Source: Dugong dugon
Lineage: Eukaryota > Chordata > Mammalia > Sirenia > Dugongidae
Assembly (NCBI GenBank): GCA_030035585.1
Contig: CM057468.1
Span: 50,464,145-50,528,144 of the forward strand
DNA length: 64,000 bases
Direction of reading: 5' to 3'
The position numbers and the translations under genes are program-made. Positions 33,374 to 44,866 of this stretch are shown piece after piece (the first letter of the stretch is position 1; every line of letters begins with the position of its first letter). The notes under the pieces were generated by a model. That model was not told the origin of the DNA, ran no database searches, and worked only from the letters and a program-made list of their open reading frames with translations.

Positions 33374-34566
33374 GGAATGACGGATAGAGGGAGGGTAATT
33401 TTACTAGTCTGTCTTCTTTGTATAGGTTTGACATTTTTCATAATAAAAACGTAAAACAGACAACAATTATACCCAAGAACTGGCTCATGGAGACAGGCAA
33501 AATCTGATTCAGGCTCTTCCATCTTCCCATTTCTGAGACTTCCCTTTTCCCAGACACACCACCACCATAACCATGTGGCCAGCACCTAGGAACACTTCCA
33601 TACCACAAAGCTTCTAAAAGGCAGGTTAAAGCAGATGGATGGGGAAGTGGGCAGCATCCTCAAGGAGCCCCCAACAGCCCTTTGCAAGCTTGTTGCATCT
33701 TGAAATTCTAGTTGTTTCACAAATGGCAAAATGCAAGTGGATTTTGCATTCTAAACTATGAGATTTGGGGGAAATTATTTAATCTCTCTGAGCTTCAGTT
33801 TCCAAATCAGTGAAATGGAGATGATTACCCAGACTTCATTGCACAGAGATTTAATAAAATAGCATAGGCTAAAAAAACAAAACAAAACAAAAATTTTAGT
33901 AGTGTGCCTGACACATAGCAGATGGTCAGTATTCATCCCTTTCCCTTCTCCAGAGTTACTAAGAAATCTGAAATAAGGTCTTTGCCTTCCTAGATTTACA
34001 GTAGAATTAGGAAGACAATGTGTCTGTACAATATTTTCTAATAGGATGCGAAAAAAAAATACTGTAAAACCTGCTATTGGAATTCGTTTTAGGAAAGGAA
34101 CTGTCTTCATTGAGCAAAATAAGTTGATAAAACACTGTGGATAAAATATAATAGCCCACGAGTATGGATTGGCAGGAGACAAAGAAACCACAGAGATGGC
34201 AAAATCCCAGGGCCACCTATTATTCAATGTTTAGTTGCTTGTTCTGCTTTCTCATACCCGCTTTCTATTTCCCTAAGCATTCTGTAACACCTTCCACACA
34301 CATATGCCTTGTGTGGGTGATATTTGTGTAAATTAAAGACAAGAGGCTGGATTCCGTATCTGGATTAGTTCCAAAGAGAGGAGAGACTAGGTAAGTGTGG
34401 GCAAATTTACGGACCCAGAATCTTGGAGCCAGAAGTGAATGTGAGATTGAAGTCCCAGGAAATGCATAAAATCTTTAAGGAGGATATGGTTTAAGAGCTG
34501 AGGTGAAATATGGGTTGCAAAAAACAAAACAAAACTAATGATTATGATACTATGTGTGTGAGGAGA
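33374..34566. other. Unique DNA with a MIR-like copy
   Basis: 33,755-33,940 resembles MIR (GGAAATTATTTAATCTCTCTGAGC, then CAGTTTCC, then ACATAGCAGATGGTCAG). I see no gene. The 150-codon ORF on the - strand (33,775-34,227) overlaps the MIR-like copy and matches no protein family that I know. Confidence 0.5.
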
Positions 34567-35189
34567 TGTTATGTACTGAATTGTGACTCCCAAAAAGATA
34601 TGTTGAAGTACTAACCTCTGGTACCTGTGAACATCATCTTCTTTGGGAAAAGGGTCTTTGAAGATGCTATCAGTTAACATAAGGGCTTATTGGAGTAGGG
34701 TGAGTCCTAATCTAATCTGCGTGATGTCCTATAAAATAGGAGAAGAGATGCAGAGAGACAGATAGAGGGAAGACAGCCATATGAAGAGGAAGGCAGAGAT
34801 GGATTATGCTGCAGGTGAAAACCAAGAACACCTGGGGCTACAAAAACTGGGAGATACAAGGAATGATCATCCCCTAGATCCTTCAGAGAGAGCATGGGGC
34901 TGCTGACACCTTGAATTCATACTATCAGCCTTCAGAACTGTAAGATAATACATTTCTGTTCTAATAAGCCACCCAGTTTATGGTACTTTGTCATGGCCAA
35001 AACCAAACTCGTTCCCATCGAGTTGATTCTGACTCATAGCGACCGTATAGGACAGAGTAGAACTGCCCCATATGATTTCCAAGGAGCAACTGGTAAATTC
35101 GAACTGCCAACCTTTTGGTTAGCAGCCCGAGCTCTTAAACACTGTGCCACGAGGTTTCCTTGTTATGGCAGCCCTAAGAAAATAGTCCA
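34567..35189 (+). mobile_element. Old MaLR-type LTR split by a SINE
   Basis: The LTR starts TGTTATGTACTGAATTGTGA, has ATACATTTCTGTTCTAATAA near its end, is interrupted at 34,996 and resumes at 35,160 (TTGTTATGGCAGCCCTAAGA). The broken ends fit together at the SINE. The target-site duplication of the LTR itself is no longer readable. Confidence 0.75.
34996..35159 (-). mobile_element. AfroSINE, short subtype 2, inside an LTR
   Basis: CCAAAACCAAACTCGTTCCC, CATAGCGACCGTATAGGAC, TTTCCAAGGAGCAACTGG and CACTGTGCCACGAGGTTTCC give the subtype-2 layout. Flanks TTGTCATGG (left) and TTGTTATGG (right) are a 9-base duplication with one mismatch. The right copy continues the host LTR. Confidence 0.88.
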
Positions 35190-35311
35190 GGTGGCAAATG
35201 AGTGGTGCCAACAGGAAATAACTTAGAGAGAGATCACTTCTTCTGATTGGTCAAGATCCAAGGTCCAAAGGGGGATGAATGCGACCTGGGAGTCCCTCAT
35301 AACTGGTGTAG

Positions 35312-35526
35312 AGGGACAGGCCTCTCAAATGGTGAATGCACTTGGCTACTAACCAAAAGGTTGGAGGTTCGAGTCTACCCAGAGGCACCTCAGAAGAAAG
35401 ATCTTTTGAACTACTTCTAAAAAATCAGCCATTCAAAACCTTATGGCGCACAATTCTATTCTGACACATACAGGGTTGCCCTGAGTTGGGATCAACTCGA
35501 TAGTCATTGGATTTTGTTTTTTTTAA
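35312..35526 (+). mobile_element. AfroSINE, subtype 1
   Basis: The head CTCAAATGGTGAATGCACTTG, the GGTTGGAGGTTCGAGTC B-box-like block, the middle GAACTACTTCTAAAAAATCA and the tail GGGATCAACTCGATAGTCAT are all present. It ends in GTTTTTTTTAA. Confidence 0.85.
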
Positions 35527-35710
35527 GCGAGCAGGAAGATTTGTTTATAACCTAGACTCTGTATACTTTCAAAAGAGATTTGTGCATCTAACAAGAGATG
35601 CACATCTACATAAGCATGGGGACATAAAAGCTAAAAATAGATCAGAAACCATGAAGAAAAAGCAGGAGAGAGGTGTGCTAGGAAGATGTCCACCACCCAC
35701 CTGTCACTTT

Positions 35711-36029
35711 ATCTTACTATGGTAGCCTGCAGGCTGCTGTGATGCTGGAATCTGTGCCACGGGTATTTCAAATATCCATGGTAAACAAATTTCAGCAGAG
35801 CTTCCAGACTAAGATGAACAAGGAAGAAAGGCTTGGCGATCTACTTCTGAAGATTAACCAATGAAACCCTTATCACAAACAGAATATTGTCTGATATAGT
35901 GCTGGAAGATGAGCCCAAACATACCAAAGATCATGAAGATGGCACAGGACCGGGCAACATTTCCTTCTGTTATATGTAAGGTTGCCATGAGTCAGAGACA
36001 ACTGGAGGGTAACTAGCAACAACAGAGGG
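35711..36029 (+). mobile_element. RTE-c, internally deleted RTE
   Basis: The left part is the RTE 5' region (GCTGTGATGCTGGAATCTGT, then CTTGGCGATCTACTTCTGAA) plus the first few codons of the endonuclease ORF (35,890-35,921). The right part is the RTE 3' end (GCACAGGACCGGGCAACATT to TAACTAGCAACAACA). The junction is near GAGCCCAAACATACC (35,911-35,925). Its junction differs from that of RTE-b, so the two deletions look independent. Confidence 0.75.
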
Positions 36030-37152
36030 AAGATGTGGTTATGGCATTTGAGCCTTCTGGTAACAGGAAATAGGAGGAGTCACAGAGCTTTCCATAGCTG
36101 ACCAAGGGAGTTAAGACAACTCCGAAGAACAAACTCCTAGCACTAGATTATAGGAAGAGTTTCTTCCAGGGGATGTTTTTATCTATATTTGTGTAAGCTT
36201 CCTGGCTCTGCAAAACCCAAGGGGACATGCCATCATTATTTTAGAAGATGCAGAAAGGATTTATAAAGGTGGAGGAGAGGGAAAATGTAAAATTACAACA
36301 TGACCGTGACTGCTTATTAGTTGTTAATTAAACATTCTTTAGATCTGCATAGAGTCTCAATAAAGCATATGAAAATAAGAACAGATTATGAATCAGTAAA
36401 TGGAAGAACAATATGAATTGCAGCCAAATATGGGTACAATTAAAATGAATTAGTCAAACTATATTAAAATGAGGGCCATGGATTTGTGGGTTTATGATTT
36501 GCCCCAAAATGTGAGAGAATAATAATAGCACTTTATCTTAAGCTATGAAGCTTAATTTTTTTCCAATATTGCTTCAGGTACTAGCTATATAACTTGAGAT
36601 GTCTAAATCATAAAACAGAATTATAGCCTAAATGATTTAAACAGCAATGTAAGACTAAACACTGAGTTCGTTTATACTCAAGAGCTTAGAAGCTCCTTAA
36701 TGGAATTGAGTTTATGAGGGAAATAAGATACTTTTTTTTTTTTTTTTTTTGTATTATCACTGGTAAGTTTCCAGGAGAATAAAAACAGACTCTTCAGGGA
36801 TTGGGGTGGGAAAAAAGAAAAAGCTTATTGTGTTGTGGGGTGCTGGCTCACACACCCCTCAGGCCTAAGGCCTCCCAGACCAGGAAGCCAGCCTAGAGTC
36901 CAAGAGCAACTATTACTGTGCGACTCCCATAACCTGTAACCAGCACCTACCACGTCTGCTCCACCCCATCCCTATAGGCCCTTGAATGCTATGGGGTGTT
37001 TCATTGCTTGGATCTACCCAGATCCTTTGCACTTAGATTCTTAATGTTTTAAGATCAAACCTTATTTCATGACCTCTTTAGGGGTAAAAGATGCATTAGC
37101 ACATAGAAGGAGGGGCAATTCAGCCGGAAAAAAAATCACCTCTCAAAATTCT
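36030..37152. other. Unique AT-rich DNA
   Basis: I see no gene or nameable repeat. A T-run lies at 36,732-36,750 and may be an inverted poly(A) of an old insertion. Confidence 0.4.
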
Positions 37153-37350
37153 ACACATTGCCTTTAAGTCTATTCCAACTCATAGTGACCCTTTATAACA
37201 GGGTGAACTGCCTTATGGGGTTTCCAAGGCTGTAATCTTTATGGAAGCAGACTGCCACATCTTTTTACCTCAGACCAACTGGTGGGTTTGAACCACTGAC
37301 CTTTTGGTTAGCAGTCCATGCTTAACCACTGCACCACCAGGGCTCCTTGT
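37153..37350 (-). mobile_element. AfroSINE, subtype 3
   Basis: The tail TTAAGTCTATTCCAACTCAT, the middle CAAGGCTGTAATCTTTATGG and GCAGACTGCCACATCTTTTT, and a head ending CACTGCACCACCAGGGCTCC place it with the copy at 28,530. Confidence 0.87.
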
Positions 37351-37480
37351 CTAAGTTCTAGGGACCTGAATTTCTGAAAAGTTACTAAACTATATGGAAA
37401 TCCATTCTCAAAATCCCAATAGCCTTTACAAAGACATAAACCAAGTTAGTCATGGAAACTATTAGCATCTGATAAGATAT

Positions 37481-37650
37481 AAAACCAAAAACCAAACCCG
37501 TTACCATAAAGTAGATTCCAACTCACAGTGACCCTACAGGACAGAGCAGAACTGTCCCACAGGGTTTTTCCAAGGAGTGGCTGGAGGATTCAAACTGCCG
37601 ACCTTTTGGTTAACAGCAGAACTCTTAACCACTGTGCCACTAGGGCTCCT
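37481..37650 (-). mobile_element. AfroSINE, short subtype 2
   Basis: An exact 10-base duplication GATAAGATAT (37,471-37,480 and 37,651-37,660) flanks a 170-base SINE that starts AAAACCAAAAACCAAACCCG and ends TGCCACTAGGGCTCCT. The middle is the short CAAGGAGTGGCTGGAGGATT type. Confidence 0.93.
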
Positions 37651-37740
37651 GATAAGATATACTTCTGTGAAATCAACACCTGTCATTTATCAGGCACCAA
37701 CTATATACCAGGTACTGTGCCAATCACTAGTGAGGTGAAA

Positions 37741-40200
37741 AGGACTCGTATTGGCCATTTTGAATCAGACAGTCATATGGTCTACTATGTCAGGAATGAC
37801 AAATTGAAGAGGATTGGCATTCCATTCATCCTCAAAAAGAACATTTCTAGATCAATCCTGAAGTACAACATTGTCAGTGACAGAATAATATACATACACC
37901 TATAAGGAAGACCAGTTAACAGGACTATTCTTCAAATTTATGCACCAACCACGAACATCCAAGATGAAGAAACTGAAGATTTTTACCAACTTCTGCAGTC
38001 TGAAATTGATCAAACATGCAATCAGGATGCACTGATAATTACTAGTAATTAGAATGTGAAAGTTGGAAACAAAGAAGGACTGGTAGTTGGAAAACATGTC
38101 CTTGGTGACAGAAATGATACTGGAGATCGCATGACAGAGTTTTGCAAGACCGACTTCTTCACTGTAAATACCTTTTTCAACAACATAAGTGGCGACTACA
38201 CACGTGGACCTCACTGGATGGAACACACAGGAATCAAATCCACTACGTCTGTGGAAAGAGATGATGGAAAAGCTCAAAATCATCGGTCAGAATAAGGCCA
38301 GGGGCCGACTGCAGAACAGACCATCAATTACTTGTATGCAAGTCCAAGTTGAAGCTGAAGAAAATTAGAACAAGTCCACGAGAGCCAAAGTACAATCTTG
38401 AGCATATCCTACCTGAATTTAGACACCATCTCAAGATTAGATTTGATGCATTGAACACTAATCACTGAAGACCAGATGAGCTGTGGAATGACATCAAGGA
38501 CATTATACATGAAGAAAGCGAGAGGACATTATAAGACAGGAAAAGAAGAAAAGACCAAAAAGGATGTCAGAAGAGACTCTGAAAGTTGCTGTTGAAGATT
38601 GAGTAGGTAAAACAAATAGAAGAAATGATGAAGTCAAAGAGCCGAACAGAAGATTTTGAAGGGTGGCTCGAGAAGAAAATGTAAAGTATTATAATGACAT
38701 GTGCAAAGACCTACAGTTAGAAAACCAAAAAGGAAGGACACGCTCAGCATTTCTCAAGCTGAAAAGAACTGAAGAAAAAATTCAAGCCTCAAATTGCAAT
38801 AGTGAAGGATTCTATGGGAAAAATATTGACGACACAGAAAGCATCAAAAGAAGATGGAAGAAATACACAAAGTCACTGTACCAAAAAGAATTGGTCTATG
38901 ATCAGTCATTTCAGGAGGTAGCATATGATCAAAAACCGATGACAATGAAGGAAGAAGTCCAAGCTGCCCTGAAGGCACTGGTGAAAAACAAGGCTCCAAG
39001 AATTAATGGAATACCAATAGAGATGTTTCAACAAATGTATGCAGCACAGGAAGTGCTCACTTATCGTCTATGTCAAGAAATTTGGAAGACAGCTACCTGG
39101 CCAACCGACTGGAGGAGATCCATATTTATGCCTATTCCCAAGAAAGGTGATCCAACTGAATGCGGGAATTATCAAACAATATCATTAATATCACATGCAA
39201 GTAAAATTTTACTGAAGATCATTCAAAAGCTGTTGCAGCAGTACATTGACAGGGAACTTCCAGAAACTCAAGCTGGATTCAGAAGAGTATGGGGAATGAG
39301 GGATATCACTGCTGATGTCCGATGGACCTTGACTGAAAGCAGAGAATATCAGAAAGATGTTTACCTGTGCTTTATTGACTATGCCAAGGCATTCGACTGT
39401 GTGGATCATAACAAATCATGCATAACATTGCAAAGAATGGGAATTCCAGAACACTTAATTGTGCTCATGATAAACCTGTACATAGATCAAGAAGAAGTCA
39501 TTTGAACAGAACAAGGGGATATTGCATGGCTTAAAGGCAGGAAAGCTGTGCTTCAGGGTTGTACCCTTTCACCATACTTATTCAATCTGTATGCTGAGCA
39601 AATAATCAAAGAAGCTGGACTATACGAAGAACGGAGCATCAGGATTGGAGGAAGACTCATTAACCACCTGTGATATGTAGCTGACACAACTTTGCTTGCT
39701 GAAAGTGAAGAGGATTTGAAGCACTTACTGATGAAGATAAAAGACTACAGCCTTCATTATGCATTACATCTCAACATAAAGAAAACAAAAATCCTCACAA
39801 CTGGACCAATAAGCAACATCATGATAAACAGAGAAAAGATTGAAGTTGTCAAGAATTTCGTTTTACTTGGATCCACAATCAGTGACCATAGAAGCAAGCA
39901 GTCAAGAACTCAAAGGATGCATTGCATTGGGCAAATCTGCTGCAAAAGACCTCTTTAAAGAGTTAAAAAGCAAAGATGTCACTTTAAGGACTAAGGTGCA
40001 CCTGACCCAAGTCATGGTGTCTTCAATGGTCTCATATGCATGGGAAAGCTGGACAATGAATAAGGAAGACTGAAGAAGAATTGATGTCTTTGGATTATGG
40101 TGTTGGTGAAGAATACTGAATATACCATGGACTGCCAGAAGGGCGAACAAATCTGTCTTGGAAGAGGTACACCCAGAATGCCCCTTAGAGGCAAGGATGG
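37741..40200 (+). pseudogene. RTE-d ORF, endonuclease to RT, frameshifted
   Basis: The longest open frame (38,663-39,505, 280 codons) covers the endonuclease-RT linker and the RT fingers and palm. Motifs include FMPIPKKGDPTECGNYQTIS, LPETQAGFR and YAKAFDCVDHNK. The endonuclease part (37,741-38,300) shows RTRIGHFESD and DFFTVNTFFNN but is shifted. After a TGA at 39,503 the frame resumes at 39,540-39,660, and TGA precedes the catalytic motif, which reads YVAD (39,673-39,684) instead of YADD. A later piece (39,692-39,958) keeps LHLNIKKTKILTTGPIS. The protein would be inactive. This is the longest surviving RTE frame in the window. Confidence 0.87.
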
Positions 40201-40707
40201 TGCCTTAGTCATCTAGTGTTACTCTAACAGAAACACCATAAGTGGATGGCTTTAACAAAGAGAAATTTATTCTCTCACAGTCTAGTAGGCTACAAGTCCA
40301 AATTCAGGGTGTCAGCTCCAGGGGAACGCTTCCTCTGTTGGCTGTGGAGGAAGGTCTGTGTCATTAATCTTCTCTTGGTCTGGGAGCTTCTCTGAGCAGG
40401 AACCTCAGGTCCATAAGATGCTCTCTGCTCCTGGCACTGCTTTCTTGGTGGTATGAGTTCCCATGTGTCTCTGCTTGTTTTTCTCTTTTATATCTCATAA
40501 GAGATTGGCATAAGACACTATCTAATCTTGTAGACCTCATCAGTATAACTGCTGCTAATCCATCTCATTACATCATAGTGATAGAGTTTACAACACATAG
40601 GGAAATCACGTCAGATTATAAAATGGTACACAATCACACAATACTGGGAATCATGACCCAGTCAAGTTGACAAGATATTTTCGGGGGCCACAATCCAACC
40701 CATGACA
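40201..40707 (-). mobile_element. Solo LTR, copy 2, inside RTE-d
   Basis: It begins TGCCTTAGTCATC and ends CCATGACA, with the exact 5-base duplication GATGG on both sides (40,196-40,200 and 40,708-40,712). RTE-d sequence runs on across the duplication. The LTR resembles copy 1 at 26,174 over its length, including ACCATAAGTGG and CACAGTCTAGTAGGCT. Confidence 0.93.
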
Positions 40708-41029
40708 GATGGTGAGACTTTGTCTCACATACTTTGGACATGTTATCAGAAGGGATCAGTCCCTGGAGAAGGAAACCATGCTTGGTAAAGTAGAGGGTCA
40801 GCAAGAAAGAGGAAGACCCTCAATAAAATGAATTGACACAGTGGCTGCAACAATGGGCTCAAGCATAACAATAATCAGGAGGATGGAGCGGGAATGAGCA
40901 CCGTCTCGTTCCATTCTACACAGGGTCATTATGAGTCGGAAGTGACTCGACGGCACCTAACAACAACAACAACAGCACTGTGCCAATTGTCTAACCAAGA
41001 ATTAGCTCTGATACTTAGTCACACTTGAT

Positions 41030-41760
41030 TGATTGATTGGTTCATTTATGCATTCAACAAGTATTTATGGAGTGCCTACTCTGTGCTAGACATTGTGCAA
41101 GGTGCTGGGGATACAGCAGTGAGCAAAGACAGGCTTGGGTCTACCCCTTACATAGCTTACGTTCTAGCAGGAAAAACAGACATTAAGCAAAAGGTTACAC
41201 AAACAATTAATTACAATTAAGAAAATTACTATGATGAAAGATATGAGAATAAATAAGAGCCCAAACCAAAACAGTTGCCGTCAAGTCAGTTCCAGCTCAT
41301 TGCAAACTCATGTGTGTCAGAGTAGAACGTGCTCCCTAGGGCTTTTAATGGCTGATTTTTCAGAAGTAGATCACCAGGCCTTTCTTCTGAGGTGCCTCTG
41401 GGTAGACTGGAATCTCCAACCTTTCAGCTAGCAGCCAAGCACATTAACCATTTGTACCACTCAAAGACTCCTTGCACCACCCAGGGACCTCATAAATAAG
41501 AGAAACCTTATTAAATCTGTGGGTCAGGGAACATTGCTTAGAGAAAGTGAAGTTTAAGCTGAGATCTGAAGTTGAGCAAGAGGCAGCTGCATGAGGAGTT
41601 GGGGACAGAGTAGTGCTTGAAAAGTAAGGTCGTGTAAGGGCCCAGGGATGGGAAGGAGCTCAGTACTTTTGAGGAACCAGAGGAAGGCCAGTGAGACCAG
41701 AGTGAAAGGAGAAAGCCTGGCAGGCAGCAGGCCTCACGTGGTAGCATTCATTACTTGGAA
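41030..41760 (-). repeat. L2-like or related old repeat, split by a SINE
   Basis: TTCATTTATGCATTCAACAA, GTGCTGGGGATACAGCAGTG and GAGATCTGAAGTTGAGCAAG follow the same old repeat type as 26,880-28,060. The SINE at 41,260-41,491 interrupts it. Confidence 0.5.
41260..41491 (-). mobile_element. AfroSINE, subtype 1
   Basis: An 11-base duplication ATAAATAAGAG (41,249-41,259 and 41,492-41,502) flanks it. The tail TGCCGTCAAGTCAGTTCCAG, the middle TTTTTCAGAAGTAGATCACC and the head CATTAACCATTTGTACCACTC are present. It ends in a second partial head-like copy (CCTTGCACCACCCAGGGACC). Confidence 0.92.
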
Positions 41761-42584
41761 AATGTAACATATGCCAGGACCCGATTTGAAACCTGCTTTT
41801 GTTAGCATATCAAAGCTGGGACAGATATACATTAATTAAGCTTCTAAGGCAGATATTAAACAAATATGCTGCCTAATTAATTTTCAATGAATAATTACCA
41901 TCACTGGCATGGGATATGCCATGCACAGTGTGACCAGCTCATTTTATCTCTGTAGACAGAGCCTCATAGCTAAGGGACTCTTGTGCATGGACTTGGGACA
42001 AGGGGATAGCACCAGTCCTAGCTGTTTCTCAATAGAGTGGCCTTAAAAATGGAACGGGGAGAGCCAGGCCACTATCCCCATTCACATTGCTTCAACGGAG
42101 ATGTTCAGGCTCTCCAACGGGGCTGGTACCGGATTGACTGGGATGGACCTCAGTGATCATCCCTTTTCTAGGCTTCTGAGTTGTCCATCGCCTCCCTTCC
42201 TCTTGGCGTTTCTTTTCTTTAGAAGTGTTCACACAGCCAAGCAGGCATAGGAGCAGTTCTGCAGCCAGCTGGGACCTTCACATATCAGGTGAGTGTGGAG
42301 ACTTCAGCTCTGTTCTCCCAGGACAGTCTTCAAACTCTTTCCCAAGCTCTCCAAAGTGCTTCCCTCCAATCTCCTAGTACTGACTCTGGATACAATTTGT
42401 ATATGCAAAAATGGAAATCCAGAAAGTTGGGTAACTTGCCCAAGGTCACACAGCTAATAAGTGGCAGAGCAAGGAGGCAAACCTGGGGGCACTCCTACTC
42501 CACCAAGGGGTCTATTACAGTCTCCAAATAAAGAAAAGCTTTATTAATTTTGTCTGCTATGGATTCAAGGACTGGTAATAATTT
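41761..42584. other. Unique DNA with one MIR copy
   Basis: 42,400-42,515 is a good MIR (GTAACTTGCCCAAGGTCACA, then CAGCTAATAAGTGGCAGAGC). I see no gene in the rest. Confidence 0.6.
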
Positions 42585-42657
42585 GACTAAAAGATCCCCT
42601 TCCTGAGAAGGCCTTCCTTGGTCACTCTATGAAAAATGCCACACAGACCCCTCTTCC

Positions 42658-44776
42658 AATATCATCAGTCAGAACAAGGCCCAGGGCCTACTGTGGAACA
42701 GACCATCAATTGCTCATATGCAAGTTCAAGTTAGTTGAAGTAGAAGAAAATTAAAACAAGTCCAAGAGAACCAAAGTACAACCTGAGCACATCCCACCTA
42801 AATTTAGACACCATCTCAAGAATAGATTTGACACATTGAACACTAATGACCAAAGACCAGATGAGTAGTGGGATGACATCAAGGGCATCATACATGAAAA
42901 AAGCAAGAGGTCATTAAAAAGACAGGAAAGAAAGAATAGACCAAATGGATGTCAGAAGAGACTCTGAAACTTGCTCTTGAAAGTAGAGTAGCTAAAGCAA
43001 ATGGAAGAAACAATTAAGTAAAAGAGCTGGACAAAGATTTCAAAGGGCAGCTTGAGAAGACAAAGTAAAGTATTATAATGACATGTGCAAAGACCTACAG
43101 TTAGAAAACCAAAAGGGAAGAATTCACTTGGCATTTCTCAAGCTGAAAGAACTGAAGAAAAAATTCAAGCCTCAAGTTGCAATAGTGAAGGATTCTATGG
43201 GCAAAATATTTTACGACACAGGAAGCATCAAAAGATGATGGAAGAAATACACAGGGTCACTATACCAAAAAGAATTGGTCTACTTTCAATCATTTCAGGA
43301 GGTAGCATATGATCAAGAACCAATGGTACTGAAGTAAGAAGTCCAAGCTGCCCTGAAGGCATTGGTGAAAAACAAGGTTCCAGGAATTGATGGAATACTA
43401 ATTGAGATACTTCAAGAAATTTGGAAGACAGGTACCTGGTCAACTGACTGGAAGAGATCCATATATGTGCCCATTCCAAAAAAAGGTGATCCAACAGAAT
43501 GTGGATATTGTAGAACAATATCATTAATGCCACAAGCAAGTAAAATTTTACTGAAGATCATTCAAAAGCAGCTGCGGCAGTACATCACAGGGAACTGCCA
43601 GAAATTCAAGCTGGATTCAGAAGAGGACGTGGAACAAGGGATATCATTGCTGATGTCAGATGGATCCTGGCTGAAAGCAGAAATACCAGAAAGATGTTTA
43701 TGTGTATTTTATTGACTATGAAAGGCATTCAACTGTATGGATCATAATAAATTATGGCTAACATTGCAAAGAATGGGAATTCCAAAACACTTAATAGTGC
43801 TCATGAGGAACCCGTACATAGACCAAGAGGCATTTGTTCTAACAGAACAAGGGGATATTGCATGGTTTAAAATCAGGAAAAGTGCGTGTCAGGACTGTAT
43901 CCCTTCACCATACTTATTCAATCTGTATGCTGAGCAAATAATCTGAGAAGCTGGACTATATGAAGAAGGACTGGGAAGTAGGACTGGAGAAAGACTCATT
44001 AACAACCTGTGATACGCAGATGACACCATCTTGCTTGCTGAAAGTGAAGGGAACTTGAAGCACTTACTGACAAAGATCAAAGACTACAGCCTTCAGCATG
44101 GATTACACCTCAACATAAAGAAAACAAAAATCCTTACAACTGGACCAATAAGCCACATCAAGATAAACGAAGATTGAAGTTGTCAAGGATTTCATTTTAC
44201 TTGGATCCACAATCAACAACTATGGAAGCAGCAGTTAAGAAATCAAAAGACACATTGCATAGGGCAAATCTGCTGCAAAAGACCTCTTCAAAGTGTTGAA
44301 AAGCAAAGATGTCACCTTGAAGAAGAAAGTGCGCCTGACCCAAGCCATGGTGTTTTCAATCACCTCATATGCATGCGAAAGCTGGACAATGAATAAGGAA
44401 GATCGAAGATGAATTGACACCTTTGAACTACAGTCTTGGTGAAGAATATCGAATGTATCAGGAGAAAGAACTAAATCTGTCTTGGAGGAAGTACAGCCAG
44501 AATGCCCCCCAGAATAAAGGATGGTGAGACTTTGTCTTATGTACTTTAGATACGTTATCAGGAGGGACCAGTCCCTGGAGAAAGACATCATGCTCAGTAA
44601 AGTAGAGGGTCAGAAAAAGAGGAAGGCCTTCAGTGAGATGGATTGACACATGGCTGCAACAACGGGTTAAACATAGCAATGATTGTGAGGATGGCAAAGG
44701 ACCAGGCAGTGTTTCCTTCTGTTGTACACAGGGTTGCTATGAGTTGGAACCAGCTTGACAGCACCTAACCACAACA
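42658..44776 (+). mobile_element. RTE-e, 5'-truncated RTE inside L2
   Basis: The flanks ACCCCTCTTCC (42,647-42,657) and ACCCCTCTTTCC (44,777-44,788) form a duplication with a one-base length difference. The element starts near the end of the endonuclease domain and ends GACAGCACCTAACCACAACA. The 3' UTR begins near 44,160. Confidence 0.9.
43085..44200 (+). pseudogene. RTE-e reverse transcriptase remnant
   Basis: RT blocks in changing frames include YVPIPKKGDPTECGYCRTIS (43,468), MDHNKLWLTLQRMGIPKHLI (43,737) and LHLNIKKTKILTTGPIS (44,104-44,154). The catalytic tetrad YADD is intact at 44,013-44,024, but the codon just before it is TGA. Indels near 43,310, 43,720 and 43,945 break the frame. 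There is no endonuclease. Confidence 0.85.
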
Positions 44777-44866
44777 ACCCCTCTTTCCTTGCCTACAACT
44801 CCTTAGCCCTTTTTTTTTTTTTTTTTTATGTTTTTCCCTTAGCATTCACTATCTAGGTGGCACAAA

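Larger units (their letters stand above)
37725..40976 (+). mobile_element. RTE-d, 5'-truncated RTE carrying a solo LTR
   Basis: An exact 11-base duplication ACTGTGCCAAT (37,714-37,724 and 40,977-40,987) flanks it. The element starts inside the endonuclease region and ends with CGGCACCTAACAACAACAAC, the RTE 3' end. A solo LTR is inserted at 40,201-40,707. Without that LTR it is about 2.74 kb. Confidence 0.92.

Noticed and set aside
33775-34227. 150-codon open frame on the - strand
   Set aside because: It overlaps a MIR-like repeat, has no recognisable domain, no splice or promoter context, and reads as low-complexity hydrophobic text from AT-rich DNA.
40930-40976. A CAA-type microsatellite as a separate locus
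   Set aside because: It is the natural 3' end of RTE-d, inside its target-site duplication.
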